The translations under genes were made by a program, and so were the position numbers. Source: Chloroflexota bacterium (GTDB taxonomy: Bacteria; Chloroflexota; Anaerolineae; Aggregatilineales; Phototrophicaceae). Taken from it: DNA of 64,000 bases. The stretch covers positions 62,001 through 126,000 of the forward strand of contig JACAER010000034.1 of the NCBI GenBank assembly GCA_013388745.1. The letters run 5' to 3'. Each line of letters starts with the position of its first letter. Within the stretch, counting starts at the first letter, position 1. This document shows, piece after piece, positions 18,077 through 26,444 of the stretch. The notes beneath the pieces are model-generated. The model did no database searches. It was not told where the DNA came from and saw nothing but the letters and a program-made list of their open reading frames with translations.

Positions 18077-18340
18077 ATGCTTGAGGACGACGCCATCCGC
18101 CGCATTATGGAACGCCTGCAAGCCGATGACCATTCAGCCATCTGGTTTTTGGGCAAAGAATTGACGCTCAAAGTCTTGAGCGGGCGCAAATTTTCCCCTG
18201 CGGAACTGGCAACCTTCGCCTTTGGCATCCAGCAGATTTGCGCTGAACTGGCGATCGAACTGAGCGAAAAAGAAAGTCAGGATGTGATGGGCATCGTGCA
18301 TTATCGTCTGGCGCAGTTCTGGAAAGACAGTATCCCCTAA
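18077..18340 (+). CDS. Small hypothetical protein
   Basis: 87 residues, not recognised. Largely helical and acidic at its ends, with the central segment IWFLGKELTLKVLSGRKFSP. It starts 12 nt after the galactokinase-like gene with no strong Shine-Dalgarno, which suggests translational coupling. It may work with that protein. Confidence 0.5.
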   Translation: MLEDDAIRRIMERLQADDHSAIWFLGKELTLKVLSGRKFSPAELATFAFGIQQICAELAIELSEKESQDVMGIVHYRLAQFWKDSIP

Positions 18341-18649
18341 GCGCAAACCAACGGAAATGTTTAGATGCTAAGGGCGAGTCATGCCTTGCCCCAATGGCCA
18401 TCTGACGCGCGTTTTTGCTGACAAAACCTCAGTTCTGAATAGGTTTTTCTTCACTCAAACCGCACCCCCAAATTCCCTCTGCATCGAATGGAAAGGGAGA
18501 GCTAAGCGTGGCGCAGGTGAGGTCAAAAGCGACAGGCTATCCAAAACTCAGGTGACATATGTCCGCTACGAATTGGTGACATTCGGCGTGCGTACTCCTT
18601 CATCCTCTCGTTTAGAATCGAACTAACGTGATAACGAACGGAGCACCTG
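18341..18649 (+). other. Gene-free region with a repeated GGTGACAT motif
   Basis: About 300 bp without a credible gene. GGTGACAT occurs at 18551-18558 and again at 18575-18582, the first inside the palindrome GACATATGTC. Spaced copies of this octamer resemble ends of IS481/Mu-type elements, so this may be a worn transposon end; no transposase remains. A TAGAAT box (18613-18618) and CGGAG site serve the next gene. Confidence 0.35.
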
Positions 18650-20122
18650 ATGCTGGCGTTGGCTGTGAGCGACGCGCCCGCTCTGCTGCACAGCATGCAG
18701 CGGCTGCGCGACGAAGTGTACGAAGAAGGTCAGGCAGCGTTTAACGCCTGGCGCCCGCTTATCGAACGGCGTGATTTTGTCGTCAGCGCCTTGAATCTGG
18801 CCTATTTTCTGGCGCTGCGCCGCCGCGATACGCGCACGCTGGATGCCGCCCTGATGCCATTGGGACTGGCGGCGCTGGAACAGGGCCGGGCGTATGTGCT
18901 GCCGCATCTGGACGCGGCGCTGCACGCGCTGGGCGCTGTGTGCGCGACGCCGGCTTATGATCTGCCGCCCAAACCGCCGCTGCGCGCTTTCTGGCGCGGC
19001 GAACGACTGCTGCGTCACCATACAGACGCCGTTTTCGGCAGATATGCGCATCAGCCGCGCGCGCGTATCATGGTGACTCTGCCCGCCGCCGCCGCCGACG
19101 ATTATGCGCTGGTGCGCGCTTTGCTCGACAGCGGCATGGACTGCGCGCGTATCGACTGCGCGCAGGATGACAGCGGCGTCTGGCAGGCGATGATCGCTCT
19201 GGTGCGCCGCGCCGCCGAAGAAAGCGGGCGTCCTTGCAAAATCGCGATGGAACTGGCCGGCCCACAAGCTTTGACGGGCGCGGTGCTGTGCCCGGCGACT
19301 CTGTTCAAGGGCGATCACCTGCTGCTGACAGGCGCGGAACTGCTCCCCGCCGAGGAGTATCCCCGCCAGGCCGTCTGCACCCTGACGGAAGCGCTCGATC
19401 AGGTCAATGTAGGCGAAAGTGTGTGGTTCAACGATGGGCGCATCGGCGGCGAGGTTGAAGCCGTGCTGCCGGAAGGGCTGCTGCTGCGCATCGCCACCGC
19501 GCGCGATCAGGGCGAAACGCTCGCCAGCGGGCAAAACATCCACTTCCCGGAAACGCATTTACGCCTGAAAGCGCTGACCGAGGCGGATTTGCAAGACCTC
19601 GATTTTGTGGCGCTCTACGCCGACATCATTCACTGCAATTTTGTGCAGGAAGCCGCCGATATTGATCTGCTTCAGCGCGAATTGGGGTCGCGCATGAGCA
19701 CGCTGCGCCCCAAAGACATGGCGCTGATCGTTAAAATCGCCACGCAGCAGGCGGTGCGCAATTTGCCCGAAATCCTGGTACACGGCGCGGGCAAACAGCC
19801 GCTGGCCGTGCTGCTGGCGCTGGGCGATCTGGCGGTGGCGGCGGGCTGTGAACGGCTGATAGAGACGCAGGAAGACATCCTGTGGCTGTGCGAAGCGGCG
19901 CACGTGCCGGTGCTGTGGACAACACGCACGCTCGATACCCTGGCGCTGACCGGCTGCCCGGCGCGCGCCGCGATGAGCGATTTCGCCGTCCTGGAGGCGG
20001 CGGCGGGCGTGGCGCTCAAACGCGGCCCACATCTGCTGGAGGTGCTGTCGCATCTGCAAGAAATGCTGACGCGGATGCAGGCGCATCACCTGAAAAAAAG
20101 ACTGCGCGCGCCGCGGGTGTAA
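18650..20122 (+). CDS. Pyruvate-kinase-like protein with altered catalytic residues
   Basis: 490 residues. An N-terminal helical domain (1-125) precedes a pyruvate-kinase barrel: RIMVTLP (139-145), SGMDCARIDCAQDD (161-174), ELAGPQALTG (201-210, normally DLxGPxxRTG), VWFNDGRIGG (258-267, normally DDG.I) and HFPETHLRLKALTEADLQDL (298-317). Where active enzymes have KIEN, supplying the catalytic Lys and a metal-binding Glu, this one has KIAT (362-365). RGDLG is LGDLA (391-395). The C-terminal MLNKGP-like segment is reduced to ALKRGP. The fold is clear, but turnover of PEP looks doubtful. Start chosen at ATG 18650 behind GGAG. Confidence 0.65.
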   Translation: MLALAVSDAPALLHSMQRLRDEVYEEGQAAFNAWRPLIERRDFVVSALNLAYFLALRRRDTRTLDAALMPLGLAALEQGRAYVLPHLDAALHALGAVCATPAYDLPPKPPLRAFWRGERLLRHHTDAVFGRYAHQPRARIMVTLPAAAADDYALVRALLDSGMDCARIDCAQDDSGVWQAMIALVRRAAEESGRPCKIAMELAGPQALTGAVLCPATLFKGDHLLLTGAELLPAEEYPRQAVCTLTEALDQVNVGESVWFNDGRIGGEVEAVLPEGLLLRIATARDQGETLASGQNIHFPETHLRLKALTEADLQDLDFVALYADIIHCNFVQEAADIDLLQRELGSRMSTLRPKDMALIVKIATQQAVRNLPEILVHGAGKQPLAVLLALGDLAVAAGCERLIETQEDILWLCEAAHVPVLWTTRTLDTLALTGCPARAAMSDFAVLEAAAGVALKRGPHLLEVLSHLQEMLTRMQAHHLKKRLRAPRV

Positions 20123-20152
20123 CCCCCGCATACAACTGATCGCTATCGGGTA

Positions 20153-20176
20153 AACAGGGGCGCACAGCCCCTTGTT
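20153..20176 (+). terminator. Hairpin terminator candidate after the pyruvate-kinase-like gene
   Basis: AACAGGGGC pairs with GCCCCTTGTT with one bulged base and a 5-nt loop. The T-run is weak (TTGTT). It resembles the stronger hairpin at 26445. Confidence 0.45.
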
Positions 20177-20290
20177 CCGATCATCGACACCTATACGCGC
20201 CCGCCTCGACGCCCGATCTGACAACTGTCACCTCGATTTGTGAAGAATGTCACTAAACAGTACCGCTGCTCGGCGCGATACTGTAGATAT

Positions 20291-20306
20291 ATTCGTATAA
20301 GCGAAT
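20291..20306. promoter_or_regulatory. Candidate operator of the ArsR-family regulator
   Basis: ATTCG (20291-20295) and CGAAT (20302-20306) form a perfect dyad with a 6-bp centre, 18 nt before the regulator's start codon and overlapping a TATATT box (20288-20293). The position fits autorepression of the whole 20.3-26.4 kb operon. Confidence 0.5.
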
Positions 20307-20324
20307 AAGTGGAAGGTCTGATGC

Positions 20325-20648
20325 ATGAGCATTCCTGGCACAGACGAACTGCAACTGCTGCACGAACAGATTTGTCAGGCGATTGGTGATATCAAATGCA
20401 TCCAAATTCTGTACGCGCTCTACGAACAGCCGCGCCAGGTGACTGCTCTGGCAGACCTGCTGGAGATATCACAGCCGACAGTGTCCCGGCATCTGACAGT
20501 ACTGCGGGAACGCGCTCTGGTGATCGCGGAACGCAGGGGGCCAGCAGTGATCTACCACCTGGCCGATGCGCGCGTGATCGCCGTACTGAACATGATGCGC
20601 CAGCTTCTGCGCGATATCCATGAACGCCGCGCCACCGCTTTGAGCTAA
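20325..20648 (+). CDS. ArsR-family winged-helix transcriptional regulator
   Basis: 107 residues with a GGAAGG site. A winged helix spans about 24-85, with recognition helix ISQPTVSRHLTVLRERALV and wing ERRGPAVIYHLAD. Cysteines 17 and 25 are the only ones, both in the N-terminal helices. They could sense a thiol-reactive sulfur species or a metal, but do not sit where SqrR/BigR place their pair. The regulator heads a run of four same-strand genes for multihaem cytochromes and YeeE transporters, and the dyad just upstream suggests it represses that operon. Confidence 0.85.
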   Translation: MSIPGTDELQLLHEQICQAIGDIKCIQILYALYEQPRQVTALADLLEISQPTVSRHLTVLRERALVIAERRGPAVIYHLADARVIAVLNMMRQLLRDIHERRATALS

Positions 20649-20693
20649 AGGCGGCGCGCCACAACTTAGCATCACTGTTTGTGGAGTTGGTGT

Positions 20694-22124
20694 ATGCTGC
20701 GAAATTTTAAGTACATCTGGCTGCTGGGTTTATTAGGCACAATCCTGGTGGTCGTAGGGGTCGTGGTGCTGGCGCTCTCGCCGCGGCGCGTGACCGCACC
20801 CGATCCCTGGGTCAACGTTCCTGCCCGCTTACCCACCGTAGATCACTCTGATCTCCTCGTCGGGCCATTCACCACCGGCCCCGAAGTCACCGCCGCCTGC
20901 CTGGCGTGCCATGAAGACGCCGCCGCGCAGGTGGCCATGACCACCCACTGGACGTGGCAAAGCCCGCCGGTGACCGTCGCCTGGCGCGACGAACCCGTTT
21001 CTGTGGGCAAGGCCAATACCCTCAACAACTTCTGCATCGGCATTCAGTCGAATGAGGCAGAATGCACGCGCTGTCACGCCGGTTATGGTTGGGGGCCTGA
21101 AGAGCCTTTTGATTTCACCAATGTCGCCAATGTGGACTGCCTGGTCTGCCACGATCAGACCGGCACTTATATCAAGAGCGACGAAGGCTTTCCTGCCGAG
21201 GACGTCGATTTGCTGGCGGTAGCGCAGAGCGTCGGCCCGCCCACGCGCGCCAACTGCGGCGGCTGTCACTTCAACGGCGGCGGCGGCAATGGCGTGAAAC
21301 ACGGCGATCTCGATTCCAGCCTCTACTTCCCCTCGGAAAACCTCGACGTGCATATGGGCGGGCTGGATTTCCAATGCACGGACTGTCATCAGACCGAAAA
21401 TCACCAGATTTCCGGGCGGTCGATCTCCGTCAGTGTGGATGACGCCAACCAGATCTACTGCACCGATTGTCACGAAACGACGCTGCACAGCGACGAACGT
21501 ATCACGGCGCATGTCGATACCGTCGCCTGCCAGACCTGCCACATTCCCACCGTGGCGCTGCGCGACCCGACGCGCGTCCTCTGGGATTGGTCGCAGGCCG
21601 GCGATCTCAGCCGCACCAATGTGCCGGGAGAGTATCTCCTGACGCGCGGCGAATTTATGACGACGCTCGATTATCAGCCGACGTACACCTGGTACAACGG
21701 CACGGCGCAGCGCTACCTGCTGGGCGACGAAATCGACCCCAGTTCTGTGACCGTGCTCGACCCGCCCATGGGCAGCATCCACGATCCCACCGCGCTGATT
21801 TTCCCCTTCAAGATTCACTACGCGCGCCAGCCCTACGACACGCAGTACAACATCCTGCTCCAGCCGACAACCGCGGGCGAAGGCGGCTACTGGGAGACCT
21901 TCGACTGGGATTCGGCGTTGAGACTCGGCGCGGCAGCGGCGGGCATTCCCTACAGCGGCAGTTACGGCTTCGCCGAAACCAGCATGTATTGGCCGCTCAC
22001 CCATATGGTGCAGCCCGCATCGGCGGCGCTCACCTGCACCGACTGCCACAGCGACAACGGGCGCATGGACTGGCTGGCGTTAGGCTACAACGGCGACCCG
22101 ATGGTCTGGGGCGGACGGGGGTAG
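20694..22124 (+). CDS. Octahaem cytochrome c, tetrathionate reductase (OTR) family
   Basis: 476 residues from ATG 20694 (GTGGAG site). One N-terminal anchor helix (8-28) leads to a periplasmic-type domain with eight CxxCH haem sites at C69, C124, C149, C188, C228, C256, C279 and C448. The segments HWTW (85-88), NNFCIGIQSN (111-120), GYGWGPEEPFDF (130-141) and CLVCHDQTGTYIK (149-161) follow the octahaem tetrathionate reductase pattern. K161 is at the place where Shewanella OTR supplies a lysine ligand to its active-site haem. OTR proteins reduce tetrathionate, nitrite or hydroxylamine in vitro; the natural substrate is uncertain. The next gene supplies the quinol-side partner. Confidence 0.85.
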   Translation: MLRNFKYIWLLGLLGTILVVVGVVVLALSPRRVTAPDPWVNVPARLPTVDHSDLLVGPFTTGPEVTAACLACHEDAAAQVAMTTHWTWQSPPVTVAWRDEPVSVGKANTLNNFCIGIQSNEAECTRCHAGYGWGPEEPFDFTNVANVDCLVCHDQTGTYIKSDEGFPAEDVDLLAVAQSVGPPTRANCGGCHFNGGGGNGVKHGDLDSSLYFPSENLDVHMGGLDFQCTDCHQTENHQISGRSISVSVDDANQIYCTDCHETTLHSDERITAHVDTVACQTCHIPTVALRDPTRVLWDWSQAGDLSRTNVPGEYLLTRGEFMTTLDYQPTYTWYNGTAQRYLLGDEIDPSSVTVLDPPMGSIHDPTALIFPFKIHYARQPYDTQYNILLQPTTAGEGGYWETFDWDSALRLGAAAAGIPYSGSYGFAETSMYWPLTHMVQPASAALTCTDCHSDNGRMDWLALGYNGDPMVWGGRG

Positions 22125-22128
22125 TAAC

Positions 22129-24609
22129 ATGAACACTTTGCGCATCACACGACCTGTACTTCTTTTGACAGCCGGGATTGTCTGTCTGGTGGTCGGCCTG
22201 GCGCTGTTCGGCGCGAATGCCACCCTTGCGCAGACCAATCCCTCCTTCCACCCGGCGATCGCACTGCTGGACGCCAGCGGCGCGCCCGTGCAAACCAGCG
22301 GCGCGCCGGTTTCTACCCTGACAACCTGTGGCAACTGCCATGATACGACGTTTATCGCTGCTAACAGCAGCCACGCCGACGGCGCCCTGCGTTCTGTGCG
22401 TCAGGATGCCGCGCCCTTCGTCGCAGAATCGACGGCGCAGGTCGAAACCAACTGCTTCCTCTGCCATCTGGCGCAGCCCGACAATGCCGCGCGGCTGGCG
22501 GCGCTCGATTCTGGACAGCCGCAGTGGGCCAGCAGCGCCACGCTGCGCGCTGTGGGGTTGATCACGCAGAGCGCAAGCGGTTGGCGCTGGAACACCGGCG
22601 CTTTCCGCCCCGATGGCATGATTGACCCGGCGCTGCTGGGCCTCCAGGATCCCACCGACGCCAACTGTGGGCAGTGCCATGGCACAGTACACAGCGACGG
22701 CCAGACGCCGCTCACGCTGACCGCAGGCGAAAGCGGCTGGGAAACGCTGCTGCGCGGACAGGTGTTTTCGCCGCAGCGCATCAGCAGCAGCGGGCTGAAT
22801 ATCGAGAACAAAGACACCCTGACGCGCGTCTGGGATGTCCACGCCGAACGGGTGGTGGGCTGCACCGACTGCCACTATGCGCTCAATAACCCGGTCTTCG
22901 ACACCCAGCCCAACATCACAGGCCCGGATCACCTGCAATTTGACCCTCGCCGCATGGATTTCGGCGAGTATCTGCGCCGTCCGCTGCATCAGTTCGCCAA
23001 CTCCAGCGGCGCGGCGCAATCCGGCTTTGGCGGCGCGGCGCGTTCCTGCGCTTCCTGCCATGACGCCGTTAATACGCACACCTGGCTGCCCTACACCGAA
23101 CGGCACTTCAGCGCGATGACCTGCGAAACCTGCCATGTGCCGACGCTGTATGCGCCGGCGCTGGAAAGCGTCGATTGGACAGTGCTGTCCGCCGACGGTT
23201 CGCCGCGCATGACCTATCGCGGGCTGGATGATGCGCTGATCGCCGGTTTCCAGCCAGTGGTTCTGCCGACTGTCGGCACAGATGGCGCGACGCGCCTGTC
23301 GCCCTATAACGTCGTCAGCCGTTGGTACTGGGTGGCCGCCGACGGCACACCGGTCAGCGAAGCCGATTTGCGCGCGGCCTGGCTGCTCGATGGCGCTTAC
23401 GCGCCGGAAATCCTGGCGGCTTTTGACGCCGATGCCAGCGGCGCGCTGGAAGAATCTGAACTACTCCTCAATACGCCGGAACAGGTCGGCCTGATCGCGG
23501 CGCGTTTGAGCGCGTTGGGCGTTTCTCAGCCGCGCATTGTCGGTGATGTGCGCGCCTATGCCATTCATCACAACGTGATCGGCGGCCAATGGGCGCAGGG
23601 CGACTGCACTGCCTGCCACGCCGATCAATCGCGGCTGGCAGCCCTGGTTACGCTCGGCAGCGGTACGCGCGGCGGCGGCACATTGATGCTAGCGGGTGAT
23701 CTGCCGCTCAACGGCACGCTGCAAAGCGGCGCCGATGGGCAGGTTTTTTATCGTCCGGCGCTGGTCGCTGCGCCGCCACAAACGCCGCTGGTTGATCTGT
23801 ATGTTCTCGGCCATCACAGCGTCGAGTGGATTAACTGGATCGGCGCGCTGGCGTTTTTGGGCGTGGCCTTCGGCATCAGCGCCCATGCAGGGCTGCGGGT
23901 GCTGGCGCTGCGGCGGCAAACCAAACGCGCTTCCAAAGGCACAAAACGCACTGTCTACTTGTACGGTGTGTATGAAAGGGTCTGGCACTGGCTGCAAACC
24001 TTCATGATCGCCGGTCTGCTTTTCACTGGCCTGGTCATCCACAACCCTGAGACTTTCGGCATGTTCAGCTTCCAGGGGGTGGTGCTGGTGCATAACTTAC
24101 TGGCGCTCATCCTGGTGATCAATGCGGCCTTTGCACTCGTCTATCACCTCGTCAGCGGTGAAATCCGCCAATATCTGCCTAAACCCTATGGCTTTTTCGA
24201 CAATGCGGTCATGCAGGCCAAGTATTATCTGCATGGCATTTTCCGCGGACACCCCCATCCCTTTGCCAAGACCCCTGACCAGCGCTTGAACCCCTTGCAG
24301 CAGATCACTTATCTGGCCATTCTCAACATATTGCTGCCCCTTCAGATCATCACCGGCGCGCTGATGTGGGCAGCGCCGCGCCTCCCCGACCTGACCGCAC
24401 AGTTAGGCGGGCTGGGCTTCCTGGCGCCCTTTCACACGCTCATCGCCTGGGCTTTCGCCACCTTTATGGTTCTGCACGTCTATCTGACAACCACCGGCCA
24501 CACCCCGACCGCCAGCATCAAAGCCATGATGCTGGGCTGGGAAGAAACCGAAGAAACAGCTTCGCAAGTATCGAGCAGCGGGCCCGCGCCCGCACAGGAG
24601 GTAAACTGA
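22129..24609 (+). CDS. Heptahaem cytochrome c fused to a cytochrome b membrane domain
   Basis: 826 residues, starting 4 nt after the octahaem gene. A signal/anchor segment (8-30) is followed by seven CxxCH sites at C67, C109, C180, C245, C307, C332 and C493. Between the sixth and seventh lies a canonical EF-hand loop, D433 to E444 (DADASGALEESE). After a first helix (569-585), a four-helix cytochrome b561-like domain (about 612-803) carries histidines H620, H655, H769 and H783 that can ligate two b haems, as in thiosulfate reductase and Ni-Fe hydrogenase cytochrome b subunits. It would oxidise quinol and feed its own c haems, then the octahaem enzyme. The fusion is the notable feature. Confidence 0.85.
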   Translation: MNTLRITRPVLLLTAGIVCLVVGLALFGANATLAQTNPSFHPAIALLDASGAPVQTSGAPVSTLTTCGNCHDTTFIAANSSHADGALRSVRQDAAPFVAESTAQVETNCFLCHLAQPDNAARLAALDSGQPQWASSATLRAVGLITQSASGWRWNTGAFRPDGMIDPALLGLQDPTDANCGQCHGTVHSDGQTPLTLTAGESGWETLLRGQVFSPQRISSSGLNIENKDTLTRVWDVHAERVVGCTDCHYALNNPVFDTQPNITGPDHLQFDPRRMDFGEYLRRPLHQFANSSGAAQSGFGGAARSCASCHDAVNTHTWLPYTERHFSAMTCETCHVPTLYAPALESVDWTVLSADGSPRMTYRGLDDALIAGFQPVVLPTVGTDGATRLSPYNVVSRWYWVAADGTPVSEADLRAAWLLDGAYAPEILAAFDADASGALEESELLLNTPEQVGLIAARLSALGVSQPRIVGDVRAYAIHHNVIGGQWAQGDCTACHADQSRLAALVTLGSGTRGGGTLMLAGDLPLNGTLQSGADGQVFYRPALVAAPPQTPLVDLYVLGHHSVEWINWIGALAFLGVAFGISAHAGLRVLALRRQTKRASKGTKRTVYLYGVYERVWHWLQTFMIAGLLFTGLVIHNPETFGMFSFQGVVLVHNLLALILVINAAFALVYHLVSGEIRQYLPKPYGFFDNAVMQAKYYLHGIFRGHPHPFAKTPDQRLNPLQQITYLAILNILLPLQIITGALMWAAPRLPDLTAQLGGLGFLAPFHTLIAWAFATFMVLHVYLTTTGHTPTASIKAMMLGWEETEETASQVSSSGPAPAQEVN

Positions 24610-25175
24610 TGACCGCCGTCAGCCGTGAACTGCCCCGCGCCGCAACCAGCGTGCGTGTCGCGCGGCAGGAAAAACCGTATGTTAATCCGTATTTCGCCGG
24701 TATCCTGCTGGGAATCGTCCTGTTTCTGGCCTTTTTCATCACCGGCAACGGGCTGGGCGCGTCCGGCGGCATGAACCGTTTGCTGGTGGCCGCCCAGGAC
24801 TTGATCGTGCCCAGCCACATTGACCGCGTGCCTTATCTGCTCGATATGGCGGGCGGTGACCGCAACCCGCTCGATAGCTGGGTCGTGTTTATCAGCATCG
24901 GCACCATTCTGGGGGGCGCGGTCAGCGGATGGCAGCACGGGCGTATGAAGGTCGAAATCAACAAAGGCCCGCGCATCTCCAACCGCACACGCCTGCTGAT
25001 GGCCTTTATCGGCGGCGGGCTGATGGGCTACGGCGCGCGGCTGGCGCGCGGATGCACCTCTGGCCAGGCGCTCAACGGCGGCGCGACACTGTCGGTCGGC
25101 AGTTGGGCGTTCATGTTCGCCGTCTTCGCCGGTGGGTACATGCTGGCGTACTTTGTGCGCCGCCTGTGGAACTAA
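24609..25175 (+). CDS. YeeE/YedE-family half-transporter
   Basis: 188 residues from ATG 24609, overlapping the previous stop codon as TGATG, with AGGAGG at 24597-24602. About four membrane helices. ARGCTSGQALNGG (146-158) contains the conserved cysteine (C149) of YeeE/YedE (DUF395) proteins, which take up thiosulfate in TsuA. This gene is half the length of TsuA and is followed by a second half, as in BigR-type operons where two short YeeE proteins pair. The cytochrome gene upstream is almost certainly co-transcribed. Confidence 0.85.
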   Translation: MTAVSRELPRAATSVRVARQEKPYVNPYFAGILLGIVLFLAFFITGNGLGASGGMNRLLVAAQDLIVPSHIDRVPYLLDMAGGDRNPLDSWVVFISIGTILGGAVSGWQHGRMKVEINKGPRISNRTRLLMAFIGGGLMGYGARLARGCTSGQALNGGATLSVGSWAFMFAVFAGGYMLAYFVRRLWN

Positions 25176-25187
25176 AGGAGAGCCGTC

Positions 25188-26420
25188 ATGACACCGTTTC
25201 CGCTCCCGCTGGAATCCCTGCTCGGCCATTGGCCATCGTATCTCGTCTATCTCGCCATCGGCTTCGGCTTCGGCTATGTGCTGGAGATCGCCGGTTTCGG
25301 TAAGTCCACCAAGCTGGCGGCACAGTTTTATCTCAAAGAAATGACCGTGCTGAAAGTAATGTTCGGCGCGATCATCACGGCGATGGTGCTGATTTTCCTG
25401 ACCTCCGCGCTTGGCCTGCTCGATTACAACCTGATCTGGGTCAACCCGACCTATCTCTGGCCGGGCATCCTGGGCGGGTTAATCATGGGCGTGGGCTTCA
25501 TTCTCGGCGGCTTTTGCCCAGGTACCTCCGTTGTGGCCGCCGCGACGCTCAAGATTGACGGCCTGGTTTTCGTGCTGGGCGCGTTTTTTGGCATCTTCGC
25601 CTTTGGCGAAACCGTCGGCTTGTACGAGGAATTCTGGAATTCCTCGTATATGGGGCGCTTCACGCTGCCGCAGTTTTTTAACGTCGATACCGGCGTGGTA
25701 GTGCTGGGCGTTGTGCTGATGGCGCTGGCGGCCTTCGCCTTTGCCGAATACAGCGAGCGCGTATTTGGCAAAGGATTGTTGGGGGCGCAGCCGCGCTGGC
25801 GTCTGGGCGCAGCGGGCGTTCTGGTGGCGCTGGCGCTGGTGACGCTGCTCATCGGGCAGCCCACCAACGCCGACCGGCAGGCCGGCCTCGCCGTTGTGCA
25901 GAATACGACCCTAAACGATCGCCTCGTGCAGATTCATCCCGGCGAACTGCTTTCGTACCTCAACAATCGTATGGTCGTCCCTTACCTGATTGATGTGCGC
26001 AGCGAGACCGATTTTAACGCCTTTCATCTGCCGGGCGCGCATCATGTGCCGCTGGAAAATGTGCTGGCGCTGGCGCAAGAACTGCAATTTCTGCCGCGCA
26101 ATACGCTCTTTGTCGTCATGAGCAACGACGAAACGGCGGCCACAGAGGCCTGGCGCATCCTTAACGCCGAAAGTGTCCCCAACGTCTACATCCTGGAAGG
26201 CGGCATTAACCGCTGGCTGGATACTTTCGCCGACGCCGAATTCCAGGCCGCTTACCGGGTCAGCGCGGCGGGCGACGATCAACTGGCTTATGCTTTCCCG
26301 GTGGCGCTGGGCGCGCGCTACGCCGCCGCAGACCCCAACCCCGCCGCTTTTAACCTGGAATACACGTCCAAGGTCACGTTAAGTGTCGGGCGGGGCGCGA
26401 CAGGCGGCGGCTGCGGCTGA
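25188..26420 (+). CDS. YeeE/YedE half-transporter fused to a rhodanese domain lacking the catalytic cysteine
   Basis: 410 residues. An N-terminal membrane part (about 15-225) carries GGFCPGTSVVAAAT (108-121), the second YeeE/YedE cysteine motif (C110). A rhodanese domain follows (about 247-350): VPYLIDVRSETDFNAFHLPGA, then LFVVMSNDETAATEAWRIL where the active loop should hold a cysteine, and VYILEGGINRWL. The loop has M311-S312, so sulfur transfer through a persulfide is not possible there. The only other cysteine is C409 in the tail GATGGGCG. It may bind rather than transfer a sulfur species. AAAGGAG site; last gene of the operon. Confidence 0.82.
   Translation: MTPFPLPLESLLGHWPSYLVYLAIGFGFGYVLEIAGFGKSTKLAAQFYLKEMTVLKVMFGAIITAMVLIFLTSALGLLDYNLIWVNPTYLWPGILGGLIMGVGFILGGFCPGTSVVAAATLKIDGLVFVLGAFFGIFAFGETVGLYEEFWNSSYMGRFTLPQFFNVDTGVVVLGVVLMALAAFAFAEYSERVFGKGLLGAQPRWRLGAAGVLVALALVTLLIGQPTNADRQAGLAVVQNTTLNDRLVQIHPGELLSYLNNRMVVPYLIDVRSETDFNAFHLPGAHHVPLENVLALAQELQFLPRNTLFVVMSNDETAATEAWRILNAESVPNVYILEGGINRWLDTFADAEFQAAYRVSAAGDDQLAYAFPVALGARYAAADPNPAAFNLEYTSKVTLSVGRGATGGGCG
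25623..25648. repeat. Perfect 26-bp inverted repeat inside the YeeE-rhodanese gene
   Basis: TACGAGGAATTC (25623-25634), TG, GAATTCCTCGTA (25637-25648). The 12-bp arms are fully complementary with a 2-nt centre. It encodes YEEFWNSSY in a loop of the membrane domain. Confidence 0.85.
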
Positions 26421-26444
26421 GTCGCGGCGTTGAACACAAGAATC

